This document shows positions 54,302-64,000 of a stretch of DNA of 64,000 bases, piece after piece; position 1 is the first letter of the stretch; each line of letters begins with the position of its first letter. The notes under the pieces are model-generated. The model ran no database searches. It was given only the letters and a program-made list of their open reading frames with translations, and had not been told where the DNA came from. Origin of the DNA: Prorocentrum cordatum. Taxonomy: Eukaryota; Sar; Dinophyceae; Prorocentrales; Prorocentraceae. Where the stretch lies: the NCBI GenBank assembly GCA_963575745.1, contig CAUYUJ010009557.1, positions 771,005 to 835,004 of the forward strand, read 5' to 3'. The position numbers and the translations under genes were made by a program.

Positions 54302-54929
54302 GGGATGCGCGGCGACTTGTGTCGGGACTTCCTGGGTCGGATGACCCAGTGTGCTCGCAGGTTCGGGGCCCCGCGAGCTACCGTTTACAGTCTGGCGGCT
54401 TCGTCGGACAACGCTTGTCTGCAAACGCCCATTGCTGCAGCGCTCACCATCTCCATCAAGAGATCGCCCGCCCATTCCTGCTCCACCCTCCTTGCCGCCC
54501 TGACATCACCATCGCCGTCAAACCCCCTTCCCTTTGTCCCGAAGCACCTGCAGGTCCGCGCGGCGGAGGCGTCAAAAGACGGTGAATCTATTGCCCTAGA
54601 TGTGACGAGCTTGGCGGTGCCTTGCTCTCCCCAGGCCGATTTTACCATGGGAGGGGTTCGTGGTTGCTTGTGTCTGAGGGCCCCTCTTGGAGCCTGGCCT
54701 GCAGACCCCTACTTCTCCCGCCGCCACCGCCCCCGTACACGCGTGGCCGGACTTCTGGACTGTTCCCATTGCCCCCCCCCAGATTGCGTTGTTGCGAGTG
54801 TTGGGCCCGCCCGTCCGACGAGCTCTGGCTATGAAGCCGTCTAATACTTGGGGCAAATAGATGGTGCATCGATGGCGTTACGGTTGATTCTGCGCGTCCC
54901 TACTTATGTGGCGACTTGGCGTGCAATGA
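54302..54929. other. 3' flank, no gene recognised
   Basis: An open frame of 179 codons at 54305-54844 has no ATG-context or protein-like support and probably reflects GC-rich 3' sequence. Confidence 0.4.
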
Positions 54930-55235
54930 GACAGTATGCTAGGATCAAGAAAAGACAAACTCAATACTTATTTGACCACCCGTGTAAGCCGATGCGCGCA
55001 GCTATGCTATTCCAAACAACGCTATGCGATTCGCGACAACAGCACTGGCGCGATGCCAGACCACGCGGCCAAACGCACTGCGATTGTCGGTTATGCATCC
55101 GCACAATTCGCTATGCCGTGCTATGCCGAGCTGTGTGCCTGTACAATGTCATGCTGCGTTCTTGCACATATGCCATCTACTATTGGGCGCAACGCATGCA
55201 ATGCTATGCTGTGCTATGGTATGCGCGATGCATCT
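54930..55235 (+). repeat. Degenerate GCTATGC-rich tract
   Basis: Repeated GCTATGC, CTATGCC and CGCTATG elements scattered over 300 bp, similar in kind to the pentanucleotide array at 12000-12462 but strongly degraded. Confidence 0.45.
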
Positions 55236-55269
55236 GACGCAGGTGATCTGGCGCACCTGATGTTGGTAA

Positions 55270-55286
55270 AGCCGTTTTGGCTCGAG
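55270..55286 (+). other. Relict dinoflagellate spliced leader
   Basis: AGCCGTTTTGGCTCGAG matches 15 of the last 17 bases of the DinoSL; both differences are A to G. The ATG at 55301 follows after 14 bases, giving a very short 5' UTR. Confidence 0.8.
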
Positions 55287-55300
55287 CGGGCGTGGCAGGC

Positions 55301-55880
55301 ATGCCACCTTCCGCTAAATTGCAGAGGTTGGCAGACTTCTCTCGTGGTTCGTACGCATCGCACAAGGCAGTCGAGCGTTTACTCACGCAGGTTGCCAACC
55401 ATGGGCTGCCCGAGAGTTGGTCGCGTTCTCCCCAAGGTCGAGCTAGGCGTGCCATAGCCTCTGAGCCTACGCCGTACGGGCCGCTCGTTCAAGATCTCGA
55501 CTTGCCCCAGGGGGCGGTAATCCTCCTGTGCGCATCGGGGCGCAGCACCCCATGGCGATGATCTGGAAGGCGTGCGACGCAGAGGCCTGTCCAGGCATGG
55601 CTGCCGCGTTGGAGGACGCCGTCCGCCGAAGCCCTCCTAGCATTGACAAACCATGGCGGCTCGTCGTGTATGCCGACGGGATCGGGCTGAACCCCATCGG
55701 CCACGACGGCAGAAAAGTCGAGGTTGTCTATTGGTCATTTCTTGAACTGGGCCCCGAAATCCTATCGACCGAGGAAGCGTGGTTCGCCGCTGCTACGTGT
55801 AGGACGTGCATTGTTCAAGAGATGGACGGTGGCATGCCTGCTCTCGTCAGGCTTCTGCTGAACAAATCATCGACGCTTCG
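55301..55880 (+). pseudogene. Retrocopy of a dinoflagellate-family gene, 3' truncated
   Basis: ATG at 55301 begins MPPSAKLQRLADFSRGSYAS, then HKAVERLLTQVANHGLPESW and a SRSPQGRARRAIASEPTPYG segment. At a run of five G (55510-55514) the frame must gain one base to continue as NPPVRIGAQHPMAMIWKACD, PWRLVVYADGIGLNPIG and VEVVYWSFLELGPEILSTEE with a following AWFAAATCR. From memory this (GLPE.WSR, TPYGPLV, LVLYQDGI.P..G...K, FYWSFLE.G, WF) is a family expanded in dinoflagellates, usually longer; function unknown. It is cut off at about 55880 by a CTC tract belonging to the satellite-element region. The frameshift may be real or an assembly error in the homopolymer. Confidence 0.65.
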
Positions 55881-56134
55881 CCTTCCTCCTCCTCCTCCTC
55901 CTCCTCTCCCTCCTCCTCCTCCCCCCCCCCTTCCCCTCGTCCGATTGCTTCTATGGTCCAAGAGTTATGTTGTATGCCCATCCCTTGCCCCTCTCCCGAT
56001 TGGCCCTGATCCACGAGTCAATGTGTTTTACGCCGCTCGCTTTCCTCCTCCCCTTTCTCCTTCTCCTCATCCCCCTCCCCCATCCACACCCTTCTCCTCC
56101 TCCTCCTCCTCCTCCTCCTCATATCCCTCCTCCG
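55881..56134 (+). repeat. CTC tracts and cap-like fragments
   Basis: CTC/CCT runs at 55881-55935 and 56040-56130 are interleaved with CCGATTGCT(T/C)CT..TCCAAGAG and GATTGGCCCTGATCCACGAG, the sequence that also precedes the 5' caps at 56135 and 57975. Confidence 0.6.
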
Positions 56135-57918
56135 ATTGCTCCTGATCCAAGAGGTAGTACCCAACCATATTGTGGTTTTGGGTCCGCGTTTTGAAGAGAC
56201 GGTGCCCCTCCCTCCGCGTCTGCCTTCCGCGTCACCACCATCATCATCATCAGCCTCATCATCACCATCATCAAACTCATCATCATCGCCATCACCGTCG
56301 TCATCGTGATCGTGATCGCCGTCATCATCATCATCTTCCTCATCATCTTTCCATCGCCATTATCATCGTCGTCGCGATCGTGTTCGCCGTCACCATCATC
56401 GTCCTCACCATCGCCAGCATCATCGCCATCAGCTTCGGCAGACCCCCCGCAGTGGGCTCCACCGAAAGCCCCAGCGTTGCCGCCCGCAGTCGCCCCCCAC
56501 ACCCGTTTCGGCACACCCCTCACACACGCGCACACGCTTCTTGGCCCCATAGGGAGCTCCACCGAAGGCCCCAGTGTTGCCGCCCGCATGCGCCCCCCAC
56601 ACCCATTTCGGCACACCCCTCACACGTTTCGTGGCCTCGTAGAGAGCTCCACCGAAGGCGCCAGTGCTGCCGCCCGCAAGCGCCCCCCGCACCCATTTCA
56701 GCACGTCCCTCACATGTTTCGTGGCCCCATAGGGAGCTCCACCGAAGGCCCCAGTGCTGCCGCCCGCATGCGCCCCCCACACCAATTTCGACACGCCCCT
56801 CATACGCTTCGTGGCCTCTAGGGAAGCTCCAACCAATGCCTAGCGTTGCCACCCGCATGCCCCCCCCCCCCCCCCCCCCCCCACACACCCACACACACAC
56901 ACACACCCACACACCCACCCACCGACACCCACTTCGGCACACCCCTCACACGTTTCGTGGCCCCACAGGGGGCTCCGCCGAAGGCCCCAGCGTTGCCGCC
57001 CGCATGCGTACCCCACACCCATGTCGGCACACCCCTCACACGTTTCCTTGCCCCATAGGGAGCTCCACCGTAGGCCCCAGTGCTGCCGCCCGCATGCGTC
57101 CCCCACACCCATTTCGGCACACCCCCCATACGCTTCGTGGCCCCATGGGGAGCCCAACCGAAGGCCCCAGTGCTGCAGCTCGCATGCGTCCCCCATATCC
57201 ACTTCGGCACATCCCTCTCACGTTCCGAAGGCCCCAATGGTGCCGCCCGCATGCGCCCCCCACACCAATTTCGGCACACCCCTTAAACGCTTCGTGGCCC
57301 CATGGGGAGCTCCACCGAAGGCGCCAGTGCTGCCGCCCGCATGCGTCCCCCACATCCATTTCAGCACACCATCACACTTTTCGCGGCCCCGCAGGGAGCT
57401 CCGCCGAAGGCACCAGTGCTGCCGCCCGCATGCGTCCACCGCGCTCATTTCGGCACACTCCTCATACGTTTCGTGGCCCCATAGGGTGCTCCGCCGAAGG
57501 CCCCATTGCTGCCGCCCGCAAGCGTGCCCCACACCAATGCCGGTACACACCTCACACGTTTCGTGGCCCTATAGGGAGCTCCACCGAAGGCCCCAGCGCT
57601 GCCGCTTGCATGCGCCGCCCCACACAAATTTCGGCACACCCCTCACACGTTTCGTGGTCCCATGGTGAGCGCCTCCGAAGGCCCCAGTGCTGCTGCCCGC
57701 ATGTGTCTCCCACGCCCATGTCGTCTTCTCCCTCGCACGTTTCGTGGCCCCATATAGGGAGTTCCACCGAAGGCCCCAGTGCCGCCGCCCGCATGCGTTC
57801 CGCACACCAATCCCCCTCACACGCTTCTTGGCCCCATAGGGGGGGGGCCACCGAAATTGATAGTGTCAACTGCGGTATACACACCTGCACACGGTTGGGT
57901 CTTTCGTCTGGCTAATTT
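56135..57918 (+). mobile_element. Composite cap-satellite element, copy 6 (complete)
   Basis: Leader CCGATTGCTCCTGATCCAAG, then CCCAACCATATTGTGGTTTT, GCGTTTTGAAGAGACGG, an ATC/CAT tract (56230-56430), about 15 units of 90 bp, and a 3' cap at 57853-57918 (CTGCGGTATACACACCTGCA, CGGTTGGGTCTTTCGTCTGG, CTAAT). An array interruption at 56862-56935 is poly-C and CA repeats. The 3' third has divergent units. The 581-codon frame through it is a shadow. Confidence 0.8.
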
Positions 57919-57959
57919 TTGTTGCGCCCCCCCCCTCCTCCCCCCCCTCCTCCTCCTCC

Positions 57960-58145
57960 GCGCTCCCTCCTCCTCTTCCGATTGCTCGTCCGATTGCCCC
58001 TGATCCAAGAGTGAGTTGTTCCCAACCATCCCATGGTGTTGGCTCCACGTTTTGAAGAGACGTCGCCCCGCGTTCTTCTCCTCTCCTCTCCTCCTCCCCC
58101 TCCTCCTCCTCCTCCTCCTCCTTCCCGCCCCCCACCCCTCCTATC

Positions 58146-58177
<32 letters not shown>

Positions 58178-59240
58178 CATCATCATCACGGTCATCGTTC
58201 AGTGCTGCCGCTCGCATGCGTCGCCCACACCCATGTCGGCACACCGCTCAAACGTTTCGTGGACCCATGGGGAGCCCAACCGAAGGCCCCAGCGTTGCCG
58301 CTCGCATGCGTCCCCCGCACCCATTTCGGCACGCACCTCGCACGTTTCGTGGCCCCATAGGGAGCACCACCGACGGCCTCAGTGCTGCCGCCCGCATGCG
58401 CCCCACACACCCATGTCGGCACACCCCACAAACGCTTCGTGGCCCCATGGGGAGCCCAACCGATGGCCCCAGCGCTGCCGCCCGCATTCGCCTCCCACGA
58501 CAAGTCCGGCACACACCTCGCGCGCTTCGTGGCCCCATAAGGATCCCCACTGAAGGCCCGAGTGCTGCCGCCCGCATGCGCCCCCCACACTCATTTCGGC
58601 ACGCCCCTCGCACGCTTCGTGGCCCCATAGGGAGCATCGCCGAAGGCCCGAGCGCTGCCGCCCGCATGCGTCACGCACACCCAATTCGGCACACCCCTCA
58701 CACGTTTCGTGGCACCCAGGCCACGAAACATGCGCATCAGGGACTCCATGTGTCACAGGGACTCCAGTGTCACAGAAGTTGTCCCTTGCACGCCTTTGCA
58801 TTAGAGGCTCCAGCGTCACAGAATTTGCCCCCGGCATCAGGGATGCCATGCGTCACGCGCACCCATTTCGGCACAGTCGTCACACGCGTCGTGGCCCCAT
58901 AGGGAGCTCTACAGAAGGCCCCAGCGCTGCCGCCCGCATGCGTCACGCACACCCAATTCGGCACACCCCTCACACGTTTCGCGCCCCCGTAGCGAGCTCC
59001 ACCGAAGGCCCCAGTGCTGCCGCCCGCATGCGTCACGCACACCAAATTCGGCATGCCCCTTACAAGCTTCGTGGCCCCACAGGGAGTTCCACCGACGGGC
59101 CGAGCGCTGCCGCCCGCATGCGTCCACCTCACTCAAATCCCTCACGCGCTTCGTGGCCCCATCGGGAGCTCCACCGACAAGGATTGTGTTAATTGCGGTA
59201 TTCACACCTGCACGTGGTTGGGTCCTTCGTCAGGCTAATT
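57960..59240 (+). mobile_element. Composite cap-satellite element, copy 7 (complete)
   Basis: Leader CCGATTGCCCCTGATCCAAG, CCCAACCATCCCATGGTG, CACGTTTTGAAGAGACG, CTC tract, CAT tract (58143-58195), about ten 90-bp units with a non-array insert at 58720-58858, and a 3' cap ending TGGTTGGGTCCTTCGTCAGG and CTAAT at about 59238. It follows copy 6 directly in the same orientation. Confidence 0.8.
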
Positions 59241-60144
59241 TACGCCGCGCGCGTTCTTCCCTCCTCCTCCTCCTCCTCCACCTCGTCCTCCTTTTCCGCT
59301 TCCTCCCCCCCCTCCGCCCCCTCATCCCCACGCCCTCTTCCTCCTCCTCGCGGCGTCTCGGAAGTCTCTCGGCGCGTTGTGGCTGGCCCCGCGGGCGAGA
59401 GGGGTCCAAGATGTCCCTTGGTGGCACCTTGGATGGCATCGCTCACAGATGGGGGCGTACCTAATGTGCGCTGTCCCTCTAGAGCCCCGTCGCCACTTGG
59501 AACGCTCTCGGGCCGCCCCTGCCACCCCCCCCCCCCTCCCCCATCCTGTTTTAGGGATGTAATTGTCTCCTGGTGGGCTACGTTTGGCCATCTTTGAGCG
59601 GCCCCGACACCTCGGACGGGCGTCGGAACCGCGACGGCGAGTACGCCAAACACACGTATTTCCATTGGGCGTTGGGTCACGTTGGCTTCTTGGGGGCACC
59701 CTTGGGGAGCTCTGTTGGGCACTTGGAGCTCTTGGGGCGGCATTGTGCGTCGTAGAGCCTCTTCGGCGCCGCGTTGATGTATAGTGCGTTATATTGGGTC
59801 GCAGGTGCGGCTACCTTGAGCCCCCCTGGGCTCTCTGAGGCTGGGCTCTTTGGGCTCTCTGGGGCGCTCTGGGCTATGCTGGGCCATCGTGGGCTCTCTG
59901 AGGTCCTCTTAGGGCCGTCGTGGGACATGTCGCGCCACTTCACGTCGCGCCTCGGCGATGGAGTTTGGCGCGTCTGCGGGGCGCGCGAAGACTCTACAAC
60001 AGGGCGCGACATGACACGTGATCGCGCGCCCGCCGCCCCCTCCCCCTCCCCGTCCAGGTCCAATGGGGGGGGGGGGGGGGGGGGGGCGCGGGAGCTGCAG
60101 ACCCTCCCCGACGGGGAGAAGAAATGGTGAAAGAGAAAACGCCT
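59241..60144. other. No gene; CTC and GGGCTCT repeats
   Basis: 59260-59350 is CTC-rich. 59820-59920 has GGGCTCTCTGAGG and GGGCTCTTT repeats. A G run is at about 60066-60086. Frames unconvincing. Confidence 0.45.
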
Positions 60145-60181
60145 TTGCTTTAAACCGACGGCCCCCAGGGGGCAGCTGGGA

Positions 60182-60370
60182 TTGTTCTTCAATGCTAGTA
60201 ATGGTTTCCATTTGAGAGATGCTGGCACGCAGCTCCCATTCAAAGATGCACATGCTTGGCTTTACGCAGATGTTTCTGTCATTGTTGCGGACGAGAAAAC
60301 ACCGGGAGAAATCTTTGACGCTTTGCGTATCCCCGCCGACCGATCTTGCGCCATGCGCTCGAATGAAAAG
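60182..60370 (+). CDS. Possible orphan exon
   Basis: One frame reads NASNGFHLRDAGTQLPFKDA, HAWLYADVSVIVADEKTPGE and IFDALRIPADRSCAMRS before losing protein-like character. There is no clear start, stop or splice context and no family recognised. It lies in a region of lower GC content than the neighbours. Confidence 0.25.
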
Positions 60371-60544
60371 CGCCGGCCATCGGTATCTGTGTTCCGCCTC
60401 CATCGTCCTCGTCCTGCCCCCTGCCAGCGCCGACGTAGCGACAGCGCTCTGCGCGCCCCAGCGGTCGCCCCCAGCGCCGTGGAAGCGACGGCGACCTCCA
60501 ATGCCGTTATGCGAAGAACGATGCCACGCCCAAAACGCAAAAAT

Positions 60545-60672
60545 TATCCTGGCGAAGGGCCCAACCACATGCAATTGTAAATACAGCAATTTGGAATATC
60601 TTCTTCGGTGGCGAGCTCTATGGTGCCACGAGCCGTGTGAAGGGTGCGCCGAAAATGATGGCGGTCGCGCAC
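60545..60672 (-). mobile_element. Composite element fragment, one unit plus 3' cap
   Basis: The reverse complement of 60545-60672 closely matches 32715-32845, the last unit and 3' cap of copy 1, including TCTTCTTCGGTGGCGAGC and CATTTTCGGCGCACCCTTC. It is followed by a long pyrimidine tract. Confidence 0.75.
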
Positions 60673-61240
60673 CTCCTCCTCCCCCTCTCCCTCCTCCTCC
60701 TCCTCCTCCTCCTCCTCCTCTTCCTCCTCTTCCTCCTCCTCCTCCTCCTCCTCCTACTCCTCCTCCTCCTTCTCCCCCTCCTCCTCCGATGTCTTCGCCA
60801 CTCCTCCTCCTCCCCCCATCCTCCTCCCCCCCTCCCCCTCATCACCCTCTTCCTCCGCACCCCCTCATCCCTCCCCCCCCCCCCCCGTCCCCTCATCGTC
60901 CTCGTCCGAGCTCACCCTCATCTTTCTCTTCTTCATCCTCATCCTCTCGTTCCTCCTCCACCTCCACCTCTTCCCTCTCCCACCCTCCCCATCCCCCTCC
61001 TCGTCCCTCCCCCCTCCCCCGTTCCCCCCCCGCGTCCCCCTCTTCTTCTTCCTCCTCGCCTCCTCCTCCTCATCCCCATCCTCCTCCTCCTCCTCATCCT
61101 CCTCCTCCCCTCCCCCCTCCTGATTCTCCTCATCCTCCTCCACTTCCTCCCCTCCTCCTTATCCCCCCCCTTTCAACTCCCCCTCCTCCTCCTCCTCATC
61201 CTCCTCCTCATCATCACCATCGCCTTCCCCATCCTCCTCG
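60673..61240 (+). repeat. Polypyrimidine CTC tract, about 0.57 kb
   Basis: Nearly pure C/T on the plus strand made of CTC, CCCTC and CATCCTC units. It lies between two composite-element fragments in opposite orientations. Confidence 0.9.
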
Positions 61241-62214
61241 CCACGCCCATTTCGGCGCGCCACACGCACGCTTTGTTGTCACATAATGGTATTCACCGAA
61301 GGCGCCAGTGATGCCGCCCGAGCGCGCCCGCCGCATTGATTTCGGCGCGCCCCTCGCACGTTTCATGGCCCGATAAGCGGCTCCAGACAAGGCCCCAGCA
61401 TTGCCGCTCCGACCACGCTCACTTCGACACACCCCTCGCACGTTCCGCTGCCCCCATGGGGCCATCAAGGCCCAAGTGTTGCCGCCCACGCGTGCCACCA
61501 CGCCTGCTTCGGCATGCCCCTCACACGTTTCGCGGCCCCATATGGGGCCCCGCCCAAGGCGCCAGTGCTGCCTCGCGCATGGGTCCGCCACGCACACTTG
61601 GGCACACCCATCGCTCGCTCCGCGGTTCGATATGGACCTCAGGCAAGAGCGCTGCCGCCCGCACGCGCCCACCGCATCCATGTCGGCACGCCCTTCACAC
61701 GTGTCGCGGCCCCATCGGGAACGGCGCTGCCGCCCGCATGCGCCTGCCGCATGAATTTCGGCACGCCCTCGAACGCCTCGTTGTCCCATATGGGGCTCCA
61801 CCCAAGGCCTCAGTGTTGCCGCCCGCACGCGTCCACCGCGCCTATTCCCGCACGCCCCCCCACGCGCGTCGTGGCCCCACAGGGGATTCCACCCGACGCT
61901 CCAGCGTTTCCGCCTGCATGCGTCCACCACGCCATGCCGGCGCACCATCGCGCTCACGAGCTCCACCAAAGGCCCCAGCGCTAGCGCTGCCGCCCGCATG
62001 CACCCACCGCACCCATTTCATCACACCCATCGCACGTCTCGTTGCCCCATATGGAGCTCCACCCCAAGCCCCCGCGGTGCCACCCGCATGCGTTCACAAC
62101 GCCCATGTCGGCACACCCCGCGCAAGTTTCCGTGCGCACAGGGGGCTCCACGGAAAAGGATGTTGGCACCTGCTTTCGCAACTGCATATTGTTGGGCCCT
62201 TCGTCGGGCTAGGT
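61241..62214 (+). mobile_element. Composite element, copy 8 (divergent)
   Basis: About ten units of about 90 bp diverging strongly from the consensus (TTTCGGCGCGCC, GCCGCCCGCACGCGTCC), ending with a 3' cap near 62152-62214 (TTGTTGGGCCCTTCGTCGGG). No 5' cap is found; the pyrimidine tract precedes it. Confidence 0.6.
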
Positions 62215-62542
62215 GTGCCTCAATTGGTGGCACCACGTTGGCGCACTTGATTCCGATTCGCGATTCTGGCGTCTGCTGCATGGGGGGCGCCATTTCGGCG
62301 AACTGGGTTCCAGCGCGACGTTCTGCGGGTTGGTTTGTAGGCGCTGCCCGCCTTTTGGGTGGCGCCAGAACTGTGAACAATATATAGGCACCGTTTTCCG
62401 TGGGCGTTCTTTTGGCAGCGGGGTGTGCTCCTCTTTAGGGTATAACGCTTTGGCGAACTGTCCACCAATTCGCCGTTCTGGTGCCTCCTGATGGGGGGGG
62501 GGCCATCTTCACGAATTTGATTCAGAGTTCGTCAGTTCGCCA
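62215..62542. other. Spacer between tail-to-tail elements
   Basis: Non-repetitive except for TTCGGCGAACTG/TTTGGCGAACTG and the partial inverted phrase GGCGAACTG/CAGTTCGCC near 62290 and 62533. No gene. Confidence 0.45.
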
Positions 62543-62836
62543 TTAGCCTGAGGAAGGACCCAACCACGTGCAGGCGTGAATACCGCAATTGACACCATCC
62601 GTGTCGGCGGATCTCCCTATGTGGGGCAACGAAACGTGTGAGGGGTTTGGGTGAGGTGGACGCATGCTGGCGGCAGCACTCGGCCCGTCGGTGGAACTCC
62701 CTGTGGGGCCACAAAACGTGCGAGGGGTACGCCGAATTGGGTGTGCGTGACGCATGCGGGCGGCAGCACTGGAGCCTTCGGAAGAGCTCCCTATGGTGCC
62801 ACGCAACGTGCGAGGGGTGTGCCGAATTCGGCGTGA
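62543..62836 (-). mobile_element. Composite element, copy 9 (short)
   Basis: In minus orientation: 3' cap at 62543-62606 (ATTAGCCTGAGGAAGGACCC on +), then about two and a half units ending at a divergent CGAATTCGGCG. It faces copy 8 tail to tail. Confidence 0.65.
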
Positions 62837-62839
62837 GTA

Positions 62840-63240
62840 ACTCGCTGCCCCAAATGGCTTTAACTCTTCTAGCGTGGAGTCGCGCCCCCAAGTGGCCTTA
62901 AGTCCTCGAATGTGAACTCGCGGAGCCTTGCAATGACACATCCTCTTATGCGGACTCGCTTTCGCAAGTGGCCTTACCCCTTGTAATGCGAACTCGCGTT
63001 CCCATGTGGCCTCAAATCCTCTAATGTGGATTCGCGTTCGCCAGTGGCATGAAACCCTCTAATGTGGGCTCGCGGGGCCTTGCAGGGATAGAGCTCTAAT
63101 GTGGGCTCGCGGCCCCAGGGGGGCTTGAATTTCCTGTTGTGGGCTCGCGACCCCAAATTGCCTGAAACCCTCTACCGCGGACGCGCGTTCTGAAGTAGCC
63201 TGAAATCCTGTGATGTGGACTCGCGTGGCCTTGCGTGGAG
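62840..63240 (+). repeat. Tandem repeat of about 38 bp
   Basis: About ten units of (C)CCTCTAATGTGG(A/G)CTCGCG followed by TTCCCAAGTGGCCTGAAA or GGGCCTTGCAG. Two alternating end types suggest two unit forms. Confidence 0.75.
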
Positions 63241-63330
63241 CGCCTTGTTAGTCCGCGAAACGTGCGAGGGGGGCGCCGACGGTGGCGCGGTGGACGCGCG
63301 CGGGCGCAGGCACTGGCCGAGACGTCCCAA
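63241..63330 (-). repeat. Single degraded 90-bp unit
   Basis: CGCGAAACGTGCGAGGGGGG and GCGCGGTGGACGCGCGCGGG are recognisable unit anchors in minus orientation. Confidence 0.5.
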
Positions 63331-64000
63331 GAGGGCCCCAATATGGCATCAAGAGGAGCCCCCGAGGGCCCAAGCGCTCTTCAACGTTCGCGCCCAGATA
63401 ACTGTGACTCTGGCGTCGTGTGCGACGGAATGACGCTTTGAACGCAGAAACCAATCGCCCGCCCGATGCGACAAAGAAACGTCATTGATGACCGCGCCCG
63501 CGACTGAGGGAATTCCTGCCCTCGACGACGGGGCAGAACTTCTCTCATTCGCACCGATCTGACACGGCGGCGCCCCGCGCGCCACGACCCCGACACAGAA
63601 AAAAGATCCCTCAAGACAGAGACGCATCGTTTTTTTTATCGGGCAACCCAACCACTGGAGATTCGGAGAGGTTTTCTCATTCGTTATTTGTCGACTGGAA
63701 CCCACCGAACTTTCTCCGCTACTAAAACGCGCGCAAATCCGAGCGGCCGAACACAATCCGCTAGTGGACCGTTGAATTTACGCCACTGTCGTTGCTGGCG
63801 CGGCAGAATTTCTCGAGCTGTGGCACAAGCATTCCTGCGTGCGCGTGCGCGCGCGCGTGGGGGGAGTGGGGGGGGGGGGAGGGGGGGTAGGGGGAAGCGA
63901 TAGACGCAACGCAACGCAACGCAATGCAACAGCGCGTTCCCTTGGGGCCCGCAAGCACCCACATCCCAGTCGAAAGCACCAAAGAAGATTTCCCACTGAT
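63331..64000. other. No gene recognised
   Basis: A poly-T run (63630), a G-rich patch (63858-63895) and a short CGCAA repeat (63905-63930) are the only features. Confidence 0.4.

Noticed and set aside
54305-54844. 179-codon open frame downstream of the 52790-54301 gene
   Set aside because: No supported start, mixed composition, and other frames are equally open; treated as 3' flank.

Overview
This window looks like nuclear DNA of a dinoflagellate, probably a GC-rich species such as a Prorocentrum-type genome; the genus is a guess, the phylum is better supported. The best evidence is a set of degraded copies of the dinoflagellate trans-spliced leader (DinoSL, 3' part AGCCATTTTGGCTCAAG) lying just upstream of the start codons of the protein-coding loci. 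In this lineage, trans-spliced mRNAs are reverse-transcribed and reinserted, leaving such relics. Two coding loci also resemble dinoflagellate-expanded protein families as I remember them, and there are remains of a Ty1/copia-type retroelement. No rRNA, tRNA, CRISPR array or bacterial operon was found. Most of the sequence is simple repeats, minisatellites, foldback elements and segmental duplications.

Layout. 1-12.5 kb: gene-free; triplet and pentanucleotide microsatellites, a TGTCCCCAC minisatellite, and small foldback elements in two families (M1, M2). 12.6-16.2 kb: broken gag and RNase H remnants of a copia-like element. 16.2-25.8 kb: gene-free; dispersed repeats, a 0.56 kb foldback, a Tc1/mariner-like MITE with TA duplications, and more M1/M2 copies. 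26.0-28.8 kb: the largest gene, on the + strand, with a relict leader, interrupted by a GGA/poly-C tract. 28.9-46.7 kb: a large duplicated block, order A (28.95-32.19), B (33.0-36.08), 100-N gap, A' (36.18-39.36), a 1.4 kb loop holding an intronless minus-strand gene with a relict leader, an inverted arm, a long array, and B' (43.6-46.7). 46.7-48 kb: a low-complexity acidic/Ala-rich minus-strand ORF. 50.7-55.9 kb: three decayed + strand gene copies, two with good relict leaders and one with a weak candidate, separated by palindromic repeats. 56.1-63.3 kb: more copies of the composite satellite element. 63.3-64 kb: nothing recognised.

The most striking feature is a composite repetitive element seen at about ten sites in both orientations: a 5' cap (around TTTGAAGAGAC), a CTC tract, a CAT/ATC tract, a tandem array of an almost exactly 90-bp unit, and a 3' cap (around TGGTTGGGTCCTTCG...GGCTAAT). 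The caps carry CCCAACCAT and ATGGTTGGG as inverted termini. Because the unit is a multiple of three, the arrays give very long open frames on both strands; these are not treated as genes. The genes do not form a pathway: they look like independent retrocopies, several already broken.
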